Below are positions 11,640 to 21,844 of a stretch of DNA of 64,000 nucleotides, piece after piece. The notes beneath the pieces were generated by a model. That model was not told where the DNA came from and made no database searches. It saw only the letters and a program-made list of their open reading frames with translations. Positions within the stretch are counted from its first letter, which is position 1; each line of letters opens with the position of its first letter. The position numbers and the translations under genes are program-made. The stretch is taken from positions 1,197,222 to 1,261,221 of the forward strand of contig CAWUCO010000284.1 in NCBI GenBank assembly GCA_963920705.1. Direction: 5' to 3'. This stretch comes from Odiellus spinosus (taxonomy: Eukaryota > Arthropoda > Arachnida > Opiliones > Phalangiidae).

Positions 11640-12200
11640 AAACTCATACTAGGCAGATCTGTTTACAACTCAAAATGGGCAGATATGTTTGCAACTCATA
11701 TTGGACAGATCTGTTAACAACTCATAATGGGTATATCTGTTTGCAACTCAAAATGGACAGATCTGTTTACAACTCATAATGAGCAGATATGATTAAATAT
11801 CGATCATGAAGGAAAGATATGATTAATTCTCGATCATAAAGGACAGATATGATTAATTCTCGATCATAAAGGACAGATATGATTAATTCTCGATCATAAA
11901 GGAAAGATATGATTAAATCTCGATCATAAAGATATGATTAATTCTGGATCATAAAGGTCAGATATAATTAAATCTCGATCATAAATGGTTGATATATGAT
12001 TAAATCCCGATCATAAAGGACAGATATGATTATATATCGATCATAAAGATCAGATATGACTAAATATCGATAATAAAGGTCAGATATGATTATAGCTCAA
12101 AACTGAGATAGAGATGATTACGACCAATAAAGGAGAGTTAGGATTGCAACTCATAAATGGGTAGATATGATAACAACTTATAATTGGCAGAAATTATTCT
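11640..12200 (+). repeat. 30- to 34-bp minisatellite
   Basis: The left part repeats GGCAGATATGTTTGCAACTC-like units of about 34 bp. From 11790 the unit becomes 30 bp, GGACAGATATGATTAATTCT followed by CGATCATAAA, nearly exact at 11821, 11851 and 11881, then decaying to about 12200. No protein frame. Confidence 0.9.
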
Positions 12201-12204
12201 ATCT

Positions 12205-12968
12205 CATAATTTTAAGATATTACAGCAATTTTGCCACTTCGCCTGGAAGCGGTTCGAAATGAAGCCACTTAGTATAGTTGGGTTTAAGTCAAAACTCCGC
12301 TAGGTAGCGCTCGATTTGCCAAAGAATTGCCATTTTGTACAGGGCAAGTCTAGAAACCGTTTAGCTTCTGTAGTCCAGGGGTAGCTAGTCTCTGATAATG
12401 TCTGGCAAAAAGGGTATCGTACATTTTTATTTTCTAAACCTATTTAAGCACGTAAAGTCCCGAAGCAATATCATATTTCTGATGAACAAAATATGTTTTC
12501 TGGTAAGTGAAGCTTTTAACCGCACCAATCAGTGAACGGCCTTCAGGATAAATTTAAAAACAAGTGAAAAACACGATTTTTTCTGATATTAAAGGACCAC
12601 CGTCATGATCATGTTTTTGGTCTAGAAACTTATTAAATGTCTTGAGTATGTGCAAAGAAGTTTTGTTGAAAAATGTATTGTGTTTCCAAAACTGGCACCA
12701 GGGGGTGTAATTATTACGAGTTTCTTGGGTCAATACGTTTCAAAAGGTGTGTTTGACGTCAATTTAAAATTTTATGAGCCTAAAAAAATTATTTGAAGTT
12801 AAACGAATTTAAACGGAATTGTTTTACCAAAAACAGTTTTTTTCGAACGTTATTCTTGAAAATGGGTGTCAGTGGCTTGCAAAAACGATTAACTCCCTCG
12901 TGTAGAGACAATTATGAGAAGTAAACGATGTCGCGCTCATCTTGTTTAATTTTCCTGCAACTAAAACA
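12205..12968. other. Unassigned non-coding DNA
   Basis: No supported gene; short frames only. Confidence 0.55.
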
Positions 12969-12971
12969 CCA

Positions 12972-13188
12972 ACTATATGGGAAGAAATCTACTGCACTGA
13001 TAGAAATGAAGGTTTTCCGTCAACATAATTGCATTGTAAGTAGAGCACTTCTACAGGGGCTCATAGAAAATACATTACGAAAACTAAACATTGAAAACGC
13101 CTGTAGAAATGTTTTTCTCACAATACAACTATGCTAACGAAAAGACACCATTTTCTATCAGTGCAGTAGATTTCTACCATGTATACTG
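12972..13188. mobile_element. Foldback MITE with ~88-bp inverted arms
   Basis: The left arm (12972-13060) starts TATATGGGAAGAAATCTACT, then GCACTGATAGAAA. The right arm (about 13098-13186) ends with the reverse complement (TTTCTATCAGTGCAGTAGAT). The arms pair over almost the whole element, about 75-85% by eye. Short frames in it are by-products of the arms. No target duplication identified. Confidence 0.8.
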
Positions 13189-13189
13189 G

Positions 13190-13640
13190 GGGTTTCCCAA
13201 TTTATTTGGGGGCAATTATGAAGATAGGGTTGTCCTAAGTTGTGATACTAATATTTCTGGTCATTGATCAATATTATTAATGTAAAACACACCTTATTCC
13301 ATCTGTCTTATCAATCTTCCATGGTAAACGAACATTTATACACAGTATACATTGAGATTTATACTATCGCCCTTTTCCAATATTCATTAATTATTAAGTT
13401 ACTAGTTTTTATTATCGGTTCACGCGTGAATCTAGGAAAAAATATTTTTTAAGATAAAATTACCGAAGTTCATAGAACAATATTTTTATGTAAGGTGCAT
13501 AAAGTTTCAAATTCCATAGATATCAGTTTTACAAAGGTTCTTTGGCATTTGGCTTCTGTTAAAAAGTGATCTTAGATAATTTTTCCGCTACCCTGCCATG
13601 TTCTTACTAATTTATTTCGCCCTCAATTGTTATCACCAAA
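13190..13640. other. Unassigned non-coding DNA
   Basis: No gene or repeat recognised. Confidence 0.5.
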
Positions 13641-13643
13641 AAA

Positions 13644-14166
13644 GGTTCATTTGCCGTACCTATTATCAAGCGAACCACAAATGCTATCAGTTCGCGGTTT
13701 TGACTTAAATTTGAATTGAAATCTTTAGTTCATGATGTAATTTTGATAATTATAACGCGAGAGATTAACGAATCTTGTTTAAAAATAAATTATAGTAATT
13801 TTATCATTTCCGTACCTATTATCTCACGTTCTAATATCGTTAGATTCTTCAACTTTACTTCCGACGAACCATAAAAGTCGGACGTAGTTCGTGGTATAAT
13901 TTGACAATTTTAAGTTGAATTTCTCTAGTTACGATAAGAAATGTATATTATAACGGTGTTTTACGCGTAAACTTTAAGATGTCACCACAATAGAGGTGTT
14001 TTTACCCGTCACTGTCTGGCCTACAGCATGGCCAACCGTCGCGAGAGGCCAGATTTTGGCGAAAGAGGAATCCTTTTCCCCAGAAAAACTGAGACCCTTA
14101 TTATGAAAATCAGTGCCATCTCTTGTTTTTTCATCGAACTAAATAACCTTTTACTACTCTCAGTTC
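13644..14166 (+). repeat. Repeat family D, full-length copy
   Basis: Matches the 9890 copy from GCCGTACCTATTATCAAGCG to CTTTTACTACT, with the TCCGAC/GTCGGA hairpin retained. Contains a small internal duplication of CCGTACCTATTATC (13651 and 13810). Confidence 0.85.
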
Positions 14167-14169
14167 AAA

Positions 14170-14530
14170 ATATATCTTAAAATAAACCATAAAGAATTTT
14201 TACAAGTCTTTTCCTTTAATAATAGTTTAAATGGGAAGTAAACGTTTTTGATAGGGATTCAATCAAGTTCAATTGTTAACAGGAAACTCCTTCTATATTG
14301 TGAGTTAAGATAAATGCCAGATTGAGAACATATAATGAGGTTGTTCATTTAAAGACCCCTTCCCGCCAATCCTCCTCCATTCCTTTTCGGAAACCCATAA
14401 AGCTGGCACGCTATTGTCTTGGCGCCTCTCATCGTTCCTAGAATATATATCTTGATATGTATGCATAGCTATTAAACTTCAACGAAGTTTTATTTTTATA
14501 TTTCTTTTAAAGAGGCTGTACAATGATTTT
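14170..14530. other. Unassigned non-coding DNA
   Basis: No gene or recognised repeat. Confidence 0.5.
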
Positions 14531-14532
14531 AA

Positions 14533-15089
14533 GGCGGTAGTAAACAGGAACGGAAATAAGCACAAGTCACTGGTCATAGTCCGATAAATTTTTAAAATTT
14601 CCGATAACTATTATTTTTAAGAGGGGGTCACTGGACAAATGTCCGATAAAAAAGTACTTTTTAATACAGGAAATGTAGCATTGTCCGGTAATTTTGTTAA
14701 ATGTCCGATAACTTTTGAATTTTTAAGGGGGGGGGGGTTACTGGACAATTGTCCAATAAGAAAATTTTCTTATTTCCGTCCCTGGTAGTAAAGAATTATT
14801 TAGTACAATGAAAAAACACAAGACGGCACTGATTTTCATAATAGGGGTCTCAGTTTTTATGGGGGGTAAGCATATTGTTTGGGAAAGATTTATTTCCCAG
14901 TCTACTGAACCCTCTCTCTTACCCCAGTATCCCGCCTCTCGCGGAAGTGGGTGGGCACATTGTAGGCCAGACGATGTCTATTATGGCGACATCTTTGAGT
15001 TCACACGTATAACACCGTTATAATATACATTTGTTATCGTAGCTAAATAATAATCTTAAAATTGTCAAATTACACCACGAATTACGTCA
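14533..15089 (-). repeat. Repeat family D, inverted, interrupted by a hAT MITE
   Basis: Reverse orientation: GGCGGTAGTAAA at 14533 is the family's 3' end. After the insert at 14545-14784 the copy continues with GAATTATTTAGTAC and runs to the CACGAATTACGTC block. It stops before the 5' third of the family. Confidence 0.85.
14545..14784. mobile_element. 240-bp hAT MITE with perfect 8-bp target duplication
   Basis: The ends are CAGGAACGGAAATAAG and CTTATTTCCGTCCCTG, 16-bp inverted repeats with one mismatch. The flanks are GTAGTAAA at 14537-14544 and GTAGTAAA at 14785-14792, the 8-bp duplication expected of hAT transposition. The interior has repeated TGTCCGATAA / TGTCCGGTAA words and a run of ten G. 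No coding frame; mobilised in trans, if at all. Confidence 0.92.
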
Positions 15090-15412
15090 AACTAACTAAA
15101 AAATAGAGTGAAAGCTAATATGTGCTTAAGATTTTTTTGGGAACGGGTTTAGTAGAGCTCAAGCTGGGGTATCTCGTAGCTTTCCTATTGACGCCGAGTG
15201 ACCAAGCAGGAACTGAGCAGTAGATAAAAATTATAAAGACTTTCGATGAACGAAAAATATAACACGCCCTATTGCGTGACACTGAACTTCGGTAGTTGAA
15301 TATTGGAAGTTTCTATTCCTTTTACCATAAGTCTCTGGTTATCTCTAAGTAGCCAATTAAGCCCTCTCGATTAGGCATCTATATCTATGATATATATCTT
15401 CAGGACCCATCG
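15090..15412. other. Unassigned non-coding DNA
   Basis: No gene or repeat that I can support. Confidence 0.5.
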
Positions 15413-15415
15413 TGA

Positions 15416-15873
15416 ATGTCAATCAGATATTATCCGTTCACGAATACATTTAAATTTGTTAACGAATCTGTAAGGCAAATTTTTTTATTCGTACTCATTG
15501 CTATATGAAATTATACGAGTTATTCATTCGCCGATAAGAAACATTTGAAAACTTTCGAGTTTCTTCGCGGATTTCAACCCAAATTGAGATCTCGAAGCTA
15601 GAATGTAGTAATTTAGTCGCTGTTCCTTTCAATTTAGATTAAAATCTAAATATTATATTTCATTCTACACGGATTTCGAGAAACGTCGTATTTTTATCTT
15701 CGCATTATCCGTTTGAATAAACGCGTAATTTGTTTATTAATCAAGCTTAAAATTTTATCTCCGGGTCTAATTCGTATCCTCATTTGATTCGCGTCTGTTT
15801 ATATATTTTGTGGTGTTTATATTAACAAACAATTTATCCGAGATTAAATTATCTAAAAACAAGTTGGGAAACC
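15416..15873 (+). repeat. Repeat family C, copy 1
   Basis: Begins AATGTCAATCAGAT and ends ACAATTTATCCGAGATTAAA. The reverse complement lies at about 30330-30795 (CCGCGAAGAAACTCG, TCGAGATCTCAATTTGGG, ACGACGTTTCTCGAAATCC). The last ~40 bp are shared with family B, so B and C are related. AT-rich, non-coding. Confidence 0.85.
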
Positions 15874-16605
15874 AAAATAATACCTCCCCGACAACCACGT
15901 GATGTTAACTAACCTAACCTTACCTAAAATATTAAAATTTATGGCATTTGTGGAAGACGAAGATTGAAAGCAAAAAGAAATAATATCTCAATTAAACACT
16001 AAATATATTAAACCAATAATTCAGATCAAAAACATACTTCTTATCAAGATAAATTTGAATGCAAAAGAATCAAACTTAATTCAAAATAAAATTTTGAGAA
16101 CCAGAGTCGGAAAAAAATTTGCTGAATAATGAATTAATTTTAATATAAATGCGTATCGAGTAAAATAAGCAAGGTCAAGGTTCTTCTTTTAAAACCATAT
16201 AATAATTTTGAAGGCTCTAGAGTATTTGCAGACCAAGTAACGCCAATAGGCAAAATATTATATAACATTGAACCTATATGCATTTCTTCAGTATACCAAC
16301 ACAACCCTATATAATTCTCTACTCAAAACCAAACCTAACTAGAGAAAAAAAAGGAAAATAAATAAGATATAACCACATAGATTTCAAGATAAATAATCCA
16401 GTCCATAATTCAGTATTAAAACAAAAAAATCAGAATTAAGCAACCAAGAGCCGTTGCCGAATCAACTAGGCAACACCGCTAGCGTGAAAGCCTAACGTGA
16501 ACCTCTCCTCGCCCTACACAAGGTTATCATTGAGTGGGAAAAATTATAATCTCGCTTATTTATACCCCGAGAAGCGATGTTTATACAAAGTTTAAAAAAA
16601 TCTAT
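15874..16605. other. Non-coding DNA; start shared with the region after the polymerase fossil
   Basis: AACAAGTTGGGAAACCAAAA with the following TAATACCTCC (15860-15890) resembles AACAAGTTGGGAAACAATAA with ATTACCTCTCC at 4003-4033, pointing to a common unidentified repeat end. The rest is AT-rich without gene signals. Confidence 0.5.
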
Positions 16606-16609
16606 CTAG

Positions 16610-16880
16610 TCTACTTTTTCTTCAATCCACCCCGAGTTTGCAGAAAGCCAAAACCTATACTGACCGTTATACCTCTGCTTTTTTTACTAAATTATATATA
16701 AAATAGCTTAGCGCGTGCTGTCAACTCAAGCTGGTATTAGTATAGAAATTGGCTTAGATTTTTCAATCCACCCCGAGTTTGCAGCAAGCCTAAGCCTATA
16801 CGGCCCTTTATACCTTTGCTATTTTAACTAAATGATATATGGAAAATAGCTTAGCGCGTGCTGTCAACCCAAGCTTCTAT
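16610..16880 (+). repeat. Tandem duplication of about 137 bp
   Basis: CAATCCACCCCGAGTTTGCA at 16625 and 16763, with TAGCTTAGCGCGTGCTGTCA at 16704 and 16848. Two copies, about 85-90% identical by eye. Confidence 0.85.
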
Positions 16881-17081
16881 TAAACGGTCAAATATTTGGA
16901 GAATTTCTTAAATATCTTCAAAACTATCGCCAATTTAAAATTTAATTTTCAGCTACATTATTAATAAGATTAAGAGAAATAATTACAATATTTTGAATTA
17001 TATTTTAAATTAATATTATGTTTCAATTCACTAAAAGATATCACGCCATAATGCTACATTGTACTATACTTCCAAAAGGTG

Positions 17082-17091
17082 ACTATATAAG
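17082..17091 (+). promoter_or_regulatory. TATA-box-like motif upstream of the hairpin row
   Basis: ACTATATAAGC lies about 140 bp upstream of the first hairpin of the next entry. In AT-rich DNA such a motif is weak evidence alone. Confidence 0.25.
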
Positions 17092-17219
17092 CGGATCGAA
17101 TACCTTTGTATAGTATCTGACTGTGAAAAGATCTTATCGATAATCAGACGTTTATCGTAACCCTGAGTGCTCACGTGTCGGCCAATTTACCCTTGGGGGG
17201 CGATGTTTGGAGAGTGGAA

Positions 17220-17448
17220 GTTCGATGTGGACCATATTAGTGAGGGACGCCTCGCTGGTATGGTCCGCTGACATCCGACACTAGTGGTTGGACCTTGGTG
17301 CGTGATGGTCGGAGGTGATTATAACAGTGGGAGACGTCCCATTGGCTATAATCGCCTTCAACTGTCCAGCATCGAAGTTCGACCATAATGTGGATGGTGG
17401 AAGGCGATAATATGTAATGGGAGACGTCCCGTTGCATGTGATTGCACG
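17220..17448 (+). ncRNA. Three successive RNA-like hairpins with GACG tips
   Basis: Hairpin 1 (17229-17266): GGACCATATTAGTGAGG, tip GACG, CCTCGCTGGTATGGTCC. Hairpin 2 (17311-17359): arms GGAGGTGATTATA...GTGGGA and TCCCAT...TATAATCGCCTTC, tip GACG. Hairpin 3 (17404-17445): GCGATAATATGTAATGGGA, tip GACG, TCCCGTTGCATGTGATTGC. Nearly all arm differences are C-to-T type and leave G-U pairs in RNA; I count one A-G mismatch in hairpin 3 and a small internal bulge in hairpin 2. Tip and upper stem are similar in all three. The segment is more GC-rich than its surroundings. It could be a structured transcript, a small-RNA precursor, or three copies of a decaying palindrome. No known RNA family recognised. 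Confidence 0.45.
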
Positions 17449-17589
17449 ACACTTGAAGCAAATCAATGTGGCAGCCACGCTTAAAGGAGGTAATTCCGTT
17501 GTACGGGATTGAACGTTAAGCTGGCATGTAATGTCTCTAGACTTTTTGCTCTACGAGCTAGGTCACGTGATAGCCGCGTACACAGGATA

Positions 17590-17675
17590 TCCGGTTACAC
17601 AGGAAGTGACACACACAGAAACGACCAGTGTAAAACCTCCCCTTGAACTAAAGTTCAGTCGGGGAGGTAAAAAGA
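17590..17675 (+). repeat. Second copy of the GC-rich hairpin block
   Basis: GTGACACACACAGAAACGAC and then a hairpin with arms CCTCCCC-TTGAACT and AGTTCA-GTCGGGGAGG (about 17636-17666). This is the same plan as at 5808-5840, also after a CA-rich stretch. The two arms differ between loci but keep pairing. Confidence 0.65.
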
Positions 17676-17679
17676 TATG

Positions 17680-18115
17680 TATTTACCGATTAAGAGCTCT
17701 AGCATTGTCAGCTGGCAAGATAATAATAGATTTATGCTTTTACTATATTTTCCATGATAGCTCACGCGAGCTTGTCAGCGACTCCACGCTTTCAAATCAA
17801 GCTCAAGATAAGAATAAACATAACGAAAACCTCCCATTCTGTTATATTTGGCATGCCACAAAACCTATGGGGTAAAATTTGCCAAATATGAAAATGATAT
17901 TGGCCAAAACAAGACGTAATTTTGTTTATCCGTGAAGTATTCCGTTAATGTCGTGGAGTTGAAATTAGGATGGGCTATGAAAGTTAATAAACATTTCCCA
18001 GGGGTTCTTTCGTTACGGTATGGGTCAAGATTAACCGGCTTACTGTCTACTACTACTACTACTCCTATTTAGCTCTTGACGACAAATAATAATTTGAATG
18101 ATTAAACAAAACTTT
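17680..18115. other. Unassigned non-coding DNA
   Basis: A 114-codon open frame at 17531-17875 covers the hairpin block and shows no family feature. A short CTA trinucleotide run is at about 18048-18063. Confidence 0.45.
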
Positions 18116-18117
18116 GC

Positions 18118-18628
18118 CGTATGAAGCGAACCACAAATGCTATCAGTTCGCCGTTGTCACTTAAATTTTAATTGAAATCTTCTTTAGTTCATGATGTAAT
18201 TTTGATAATTGTAATGCGAGAGATTAGCGAATCTTGTTTAAAAATAAATAATAGAAATTTTATCATTTCCGTACCAATTATTTCACTTTCTAATATCGCT
18301 AGATTCTTCAACTTTACTTCCGACGAACCATAAAAGTCAGACGTAGTTCGTGGTATAATTTGTCAATTTTAAGTTAAATTTAGTTACGATAAGAAATAAT
18401 ATTATAACGGTGTTTTACGCGAAAACTCGAAGATGTCGCCACAATATAGCCTATCATCCGATACCGTCTGGCCTACAGCATGCCCACCCTCTTCCGTGGG
18501 GAAAGAGGACTCTGGGAAATAAATAATTCCTAACAATCCTTACCCCCAGAAAAACTGAGAACCCTATTATAAAAATCAGTCCCATCTGGTGTTTTTCATC
18601 GTACAAAATAACCCTTCACTACCACCTT
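18118..18628 (+). repeat. Repeat family D, full-length copy, hAT inserted at its 3' end
   Basis: Runs from CCGTATGAAGCGAACCACAA through the TCCGAC/GTCAGA hairpin to CACTACCACCTT, then is interrupted by the element at 18629-20039 and resumes with ACCGCCTTAA. Confidence 0.85.
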
Positions 18629-20039
18629 CAGTGTTGGGTAGTATACTTTTAAATAAAAGTATTTAGTATTTTATTTTAAATACATTTTTTCTTGTATTTT
18701 AAACAAGATACTGAATATTATTAGCGAAATACTTTATCTATCAAAAACTCTCGGCACAACTAAATTGTGCGGAAGAAACACGCTTGAAAAATACCGGTTA
18801 TCGCCGGTAGAGTAGGGTCGCCTATCTCTGAACGCTTTTTAAGAAATCCGAGATCTCGATTGCTCTGGAATTGTTAGCGACGAAATTAAGAATCTAATAT
18901 TAAGTTTTAATAGTCGCGCACCCATGGCGCTAGTTTTGATCATTCCACGAAGAGTACTTTTGACGCGGATGCGGTTTTAAAACGGCAATAGCGGCTTCTA
19001 CTTCTGAACGAACGATTCGAATTCTGAACACCCACAGCTTCTAAATCTATCTTATAGCCTATATAAAAAATCCCAGATTTGTAAAAGGAACCACTTGCGC
19101 ACCTCGAATCGAGAAATGAGTGTCACAAATGGATTTCTTGGCTGAATTTACCAAGGGAGAGGCGGAATTAGCGAACTCGAGCCAGCATTTGCGAAGTTAT
19201 TGGCGATTTAAAAATTAGGCATTGCTTGTGCATAGGAACCATAAAGGAATCCTTATTTCAAAGGAAATCGTCGATAGCTTCGCAAAAACTGGCTCGAGCT
19301 CGCTAATTCCGCCTTTCCTCGGTAAATTCGGCCAAGAAATCCATTGGTGACACTCATTTCTCGTTTCGATATGGTTCCTTTATCAAATTTTGCAGATTCT
19401 CAAATATATTAATGCGTGTTCCCAAGTTTGATTTCGAACAGTTCTGAATTTGAAATTCTTCGATATATTTTAAAATTTGAGAAGTTTTGTTTCGTAGCGA
19501 GAAACTCAAATTTTACGAGAAAATCTAGCGCGCTGGCCCACGATTTTTTCCGAAATTCATAAAACCTTATTTCCTGGGCCGTATAGGGAAACATTCCCTT
19601 GAAAACGGTCTAATTAATTAGGCTAATTATCGCGGTTGGCTAATTAGTGTCGTATCTTCTTCGGGTCTTTTTCTAGAGTGTTGAAGTTGTATTCCGCGAA
19701 TAGCCCCATTCTTAATCTACAAAATGAGCTCTTCCATCTTTAAACAGACCCAACCAAATTTAAGTTATACATTTTTAAATGAAAGTGTTCAGAAATAGAA
19801 ACGTTCAGATTTAGGAGGACTGACCATAATGGCATTGAAGTAGCAATAAGAATTCCAGTGCTACGAGGATGAAGAGTCGGTCTGGGACCATGCCTTTCGC
19901 TGGACCTTAACATTGCAGTATTTTAAGTATTTAGTATTTTAAAATACTTTATTTAAGTATTTTATTTTAAATACTTTATCGTCGGAGTATTTAGTATTTT
20001 ATTTTATATACCGAAAGTGCAGTATTTTACCCAACACTG
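18629..20039. mobile_element. 1.4-kb non-autonomous hAT element
   Basis: The ends are CAGTGTTGGGTAGTATAC and the reverse complement of CAGTGTTGGGTAAAATAC, a near-perfect inverted repeat. The flanks are ACCACCTT (18621-18628) and ACCGCCTT (20040-20047), an 8-bp duplication with one difference. Subterminal DNA is made of TATTTAGTATTTTATTTTAA repeats. No transposase frame is visible. A large inner inverted repeat is listed separately. Confidence 0.88.
19105..19370. repeat. Inverted repeat (~100-bp arms) inside the hAT element
   Basis: The left arm contains GAGAAATGAGTGTCACAAAT and GGCGGAATTAGCGA. The right arm contains TCGCTAATTCCGCC and TGGTGACACTCATTTCTCG. About 60 bp separates the arms. It is either a second foldback element nested in the hAT element or part of the hAT itself. 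Confidence 0.85.
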
Positions 20040-20047
20040 ACCGCCTT

Positions 20048-20440
20048 AATTAGTGGCAACGCGATATTCAATAGATATACTTATTACATTAGGGATTTTG
20101 AAAGGCTTACTATGATTGGGGAAAGAGACTCAATGGAAGCTCATTACACTCCCTTCTCTAAGTTCAAATAAACTAATATAGAGATCAAAATGATGTTACG
20201 CCCATAAACTACCTTTTGCAGTAACTATAGATATTAGAGCCCAGTGCTACGAAAAGCTATATATTTAACAATAACAGTTGATAAATATAATCAATTCCCC
20301 TTTGAATTGACACAGGACGCAAACATAGGCTATACTTTAAAATAACTCTGCGACCTATGACGACTAACACAGAACTTAATCACAATAAGGAGAGAAAAAC
20401 AAAATAAAAATTGAAGAACGTAAGTATAGTAGTTAAGTTT
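20048..20440. other. Unassigned non-coding DNA
   Basis: After the last ~10 bp of repeat D, nothing recognised. Confidence 0.5.
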
Positions 20441-20445
20441 ATTAG

Positions 20446-20935
20446 TAGAGCTCGGAATTCGTATAATTTTTAATAATTGGATAAAATGTACTAAATTCTG
20501 ATGTATATTATTTGTTCGAGTTAACTTATTCGAAGATAAAGTAAAAAATCATAATCCATATCCGTTTTTATCCGAAAATGGACTTATCTTAGAATATTAT
20601 CCGTGTTATACGTTCGGATAAAAAAAATTCAAAATTTATTTTCGTGAAAAATAACGAATAAAAGATGAGTTAAAATATTAGTTTCGTCGTTTTATTTACA
20701 TTCTTCAAATTAAAAGTCAATTTGAAATATTTTTCTTATATTTTAGACTAATTCTGGAAACAAAAATTTTCTTATCCATCGTTATATGTTTGAATACGAG
20801 TAATTTGTTCGTAGATAAAGCGCCAAACGCTTATCTTCGGGTTAACCTTATACCTTTAAGAATTATACGAATACACAAATTTCATTTTTAAGTTACAAAC
20901 AATTTATCTGAAGATATACGAATTCGGAGAACCCG
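20446..20935 (+). repeat. Repeat family B, copy 1, with terminal inverted repeats
   Basis: Starts GAGCTCGGAATTCGTATA and ends TATACGAATTCGG, so the ends are inverted copies. The interior (GATAAAGTAAA, CCATATCCGTTTTTATCCG, CGTTATA..GTTTGAATACGAG) is found in reverse at 32975-33345. Non-coding MITE-like family related to C. Confidence 0.85.
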
Positions 20936-20939
20936 GTAG

Positions 20940-21250
20940 TGTTCTATGTTATGGGCTGATCATCATCTGTAATGCGATTTTGATTTCCTTAAAAAATTGG
21001 ACCTTTTGCCAATCAGAACGCTCAATTTCCCCATTGAAATAACATTAAAATCGACTCTTTCGAGGACATGTCCCGTGCATCGCAGAACTAAAAGAGGAAT
21101 TATTTGTTACGGTTAAAATCAATTTTAAGTGGTAGAGCAAGGTTCGAATGTTGAACCTTTCAAGTTTCATTTAAAAATATTAAGTCTAAATATTTTAAAA
21201 TTAATTCTAAAGTTGACCCTTTTTTTGGTACTTAGCTGGTTTCGCGCATG
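20940..21250. other. Unassigned non-coding DNA
   Basis: Nothing supported. Confidence 0.5.
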
Positions 21251-21256
21251 GCCAAA

Positions 21257-21755
21257 TTCGTAATGTTATTCTATGGGATTTGGTTTTTTGAAAGTGGCTT
21301 ACCTTTCAGGTTTATTTTCTAATACATCCGGATATTTTTAAATCTTGGATTTTCCGTGTGGTATGAATTAAGTTTCAAGCTTTATTTTAAGACTAATTTC
21401 ATAATTTTACACCAATTAGTTGGCCCACAATCTATTTATGAAAAAGGACGAAAAATTAAAGCGGATAAATTGAGTGGGCAAAAACCTAAGCCTTATTTGA
21501 CAAATTAGGCTTAGGTTTTCTATGCTTTTTAAATTCACGTGCAGGAGCGTGCTTGGGTATTGAGCGCTAATGACTTAATTTCTCCTCCTTCATATTTTTG
21601 CAGTTTTTATAAATAGACTGTGGCCAAACTAATCGGTGTAAAATTATGAAATTAGTCTTAAAATAAAGCCCGAAAAATATCTGGAATCATTAGAAAATAA
21701 ATCTGAAAGGTAAGTCTCGTACAAAAAATCTAAATCCCATAGAATAATATTAATT
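21257..21755. mobile_element. Foldback MITE with arms of roughly 150-185 bp
   Basis: The left arm runs from ATTCTATGGGATTTGG to CCCACAATCTATTTAT. The right arm is its reverse, ATAAATAGACTGTGGCC to AAATCCCATAGAAT. A smaller palindrome, AAAACCTAAGCC / GGCTTAGGTTTT, sits in the middle. If the end is CTATGGG, flanks AATGTTATT and AATAATATT match at 7 of 9 bases, hinting at a Mutator-like 9-bp duplication. Confidence 0.85.
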
Positions 21756-21844
21756 TTCAATTTCTCCGCCTTAAAACTTAAAAGTACTCTCCTTTTTAAA
21801 AATGTGAAAGTCCGAACGACTTGGCATTTCGAACGGCAATAAGG

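Noticed and set aside
14808-15023. 71-codon frame
   Set aside because: It is the reverse strand of non-coding repeat D.
17531-17875. 114-codon plus frame
   Set aside because: Runs through the structured hairpin block and shows no family pattern or plausible codon bias.
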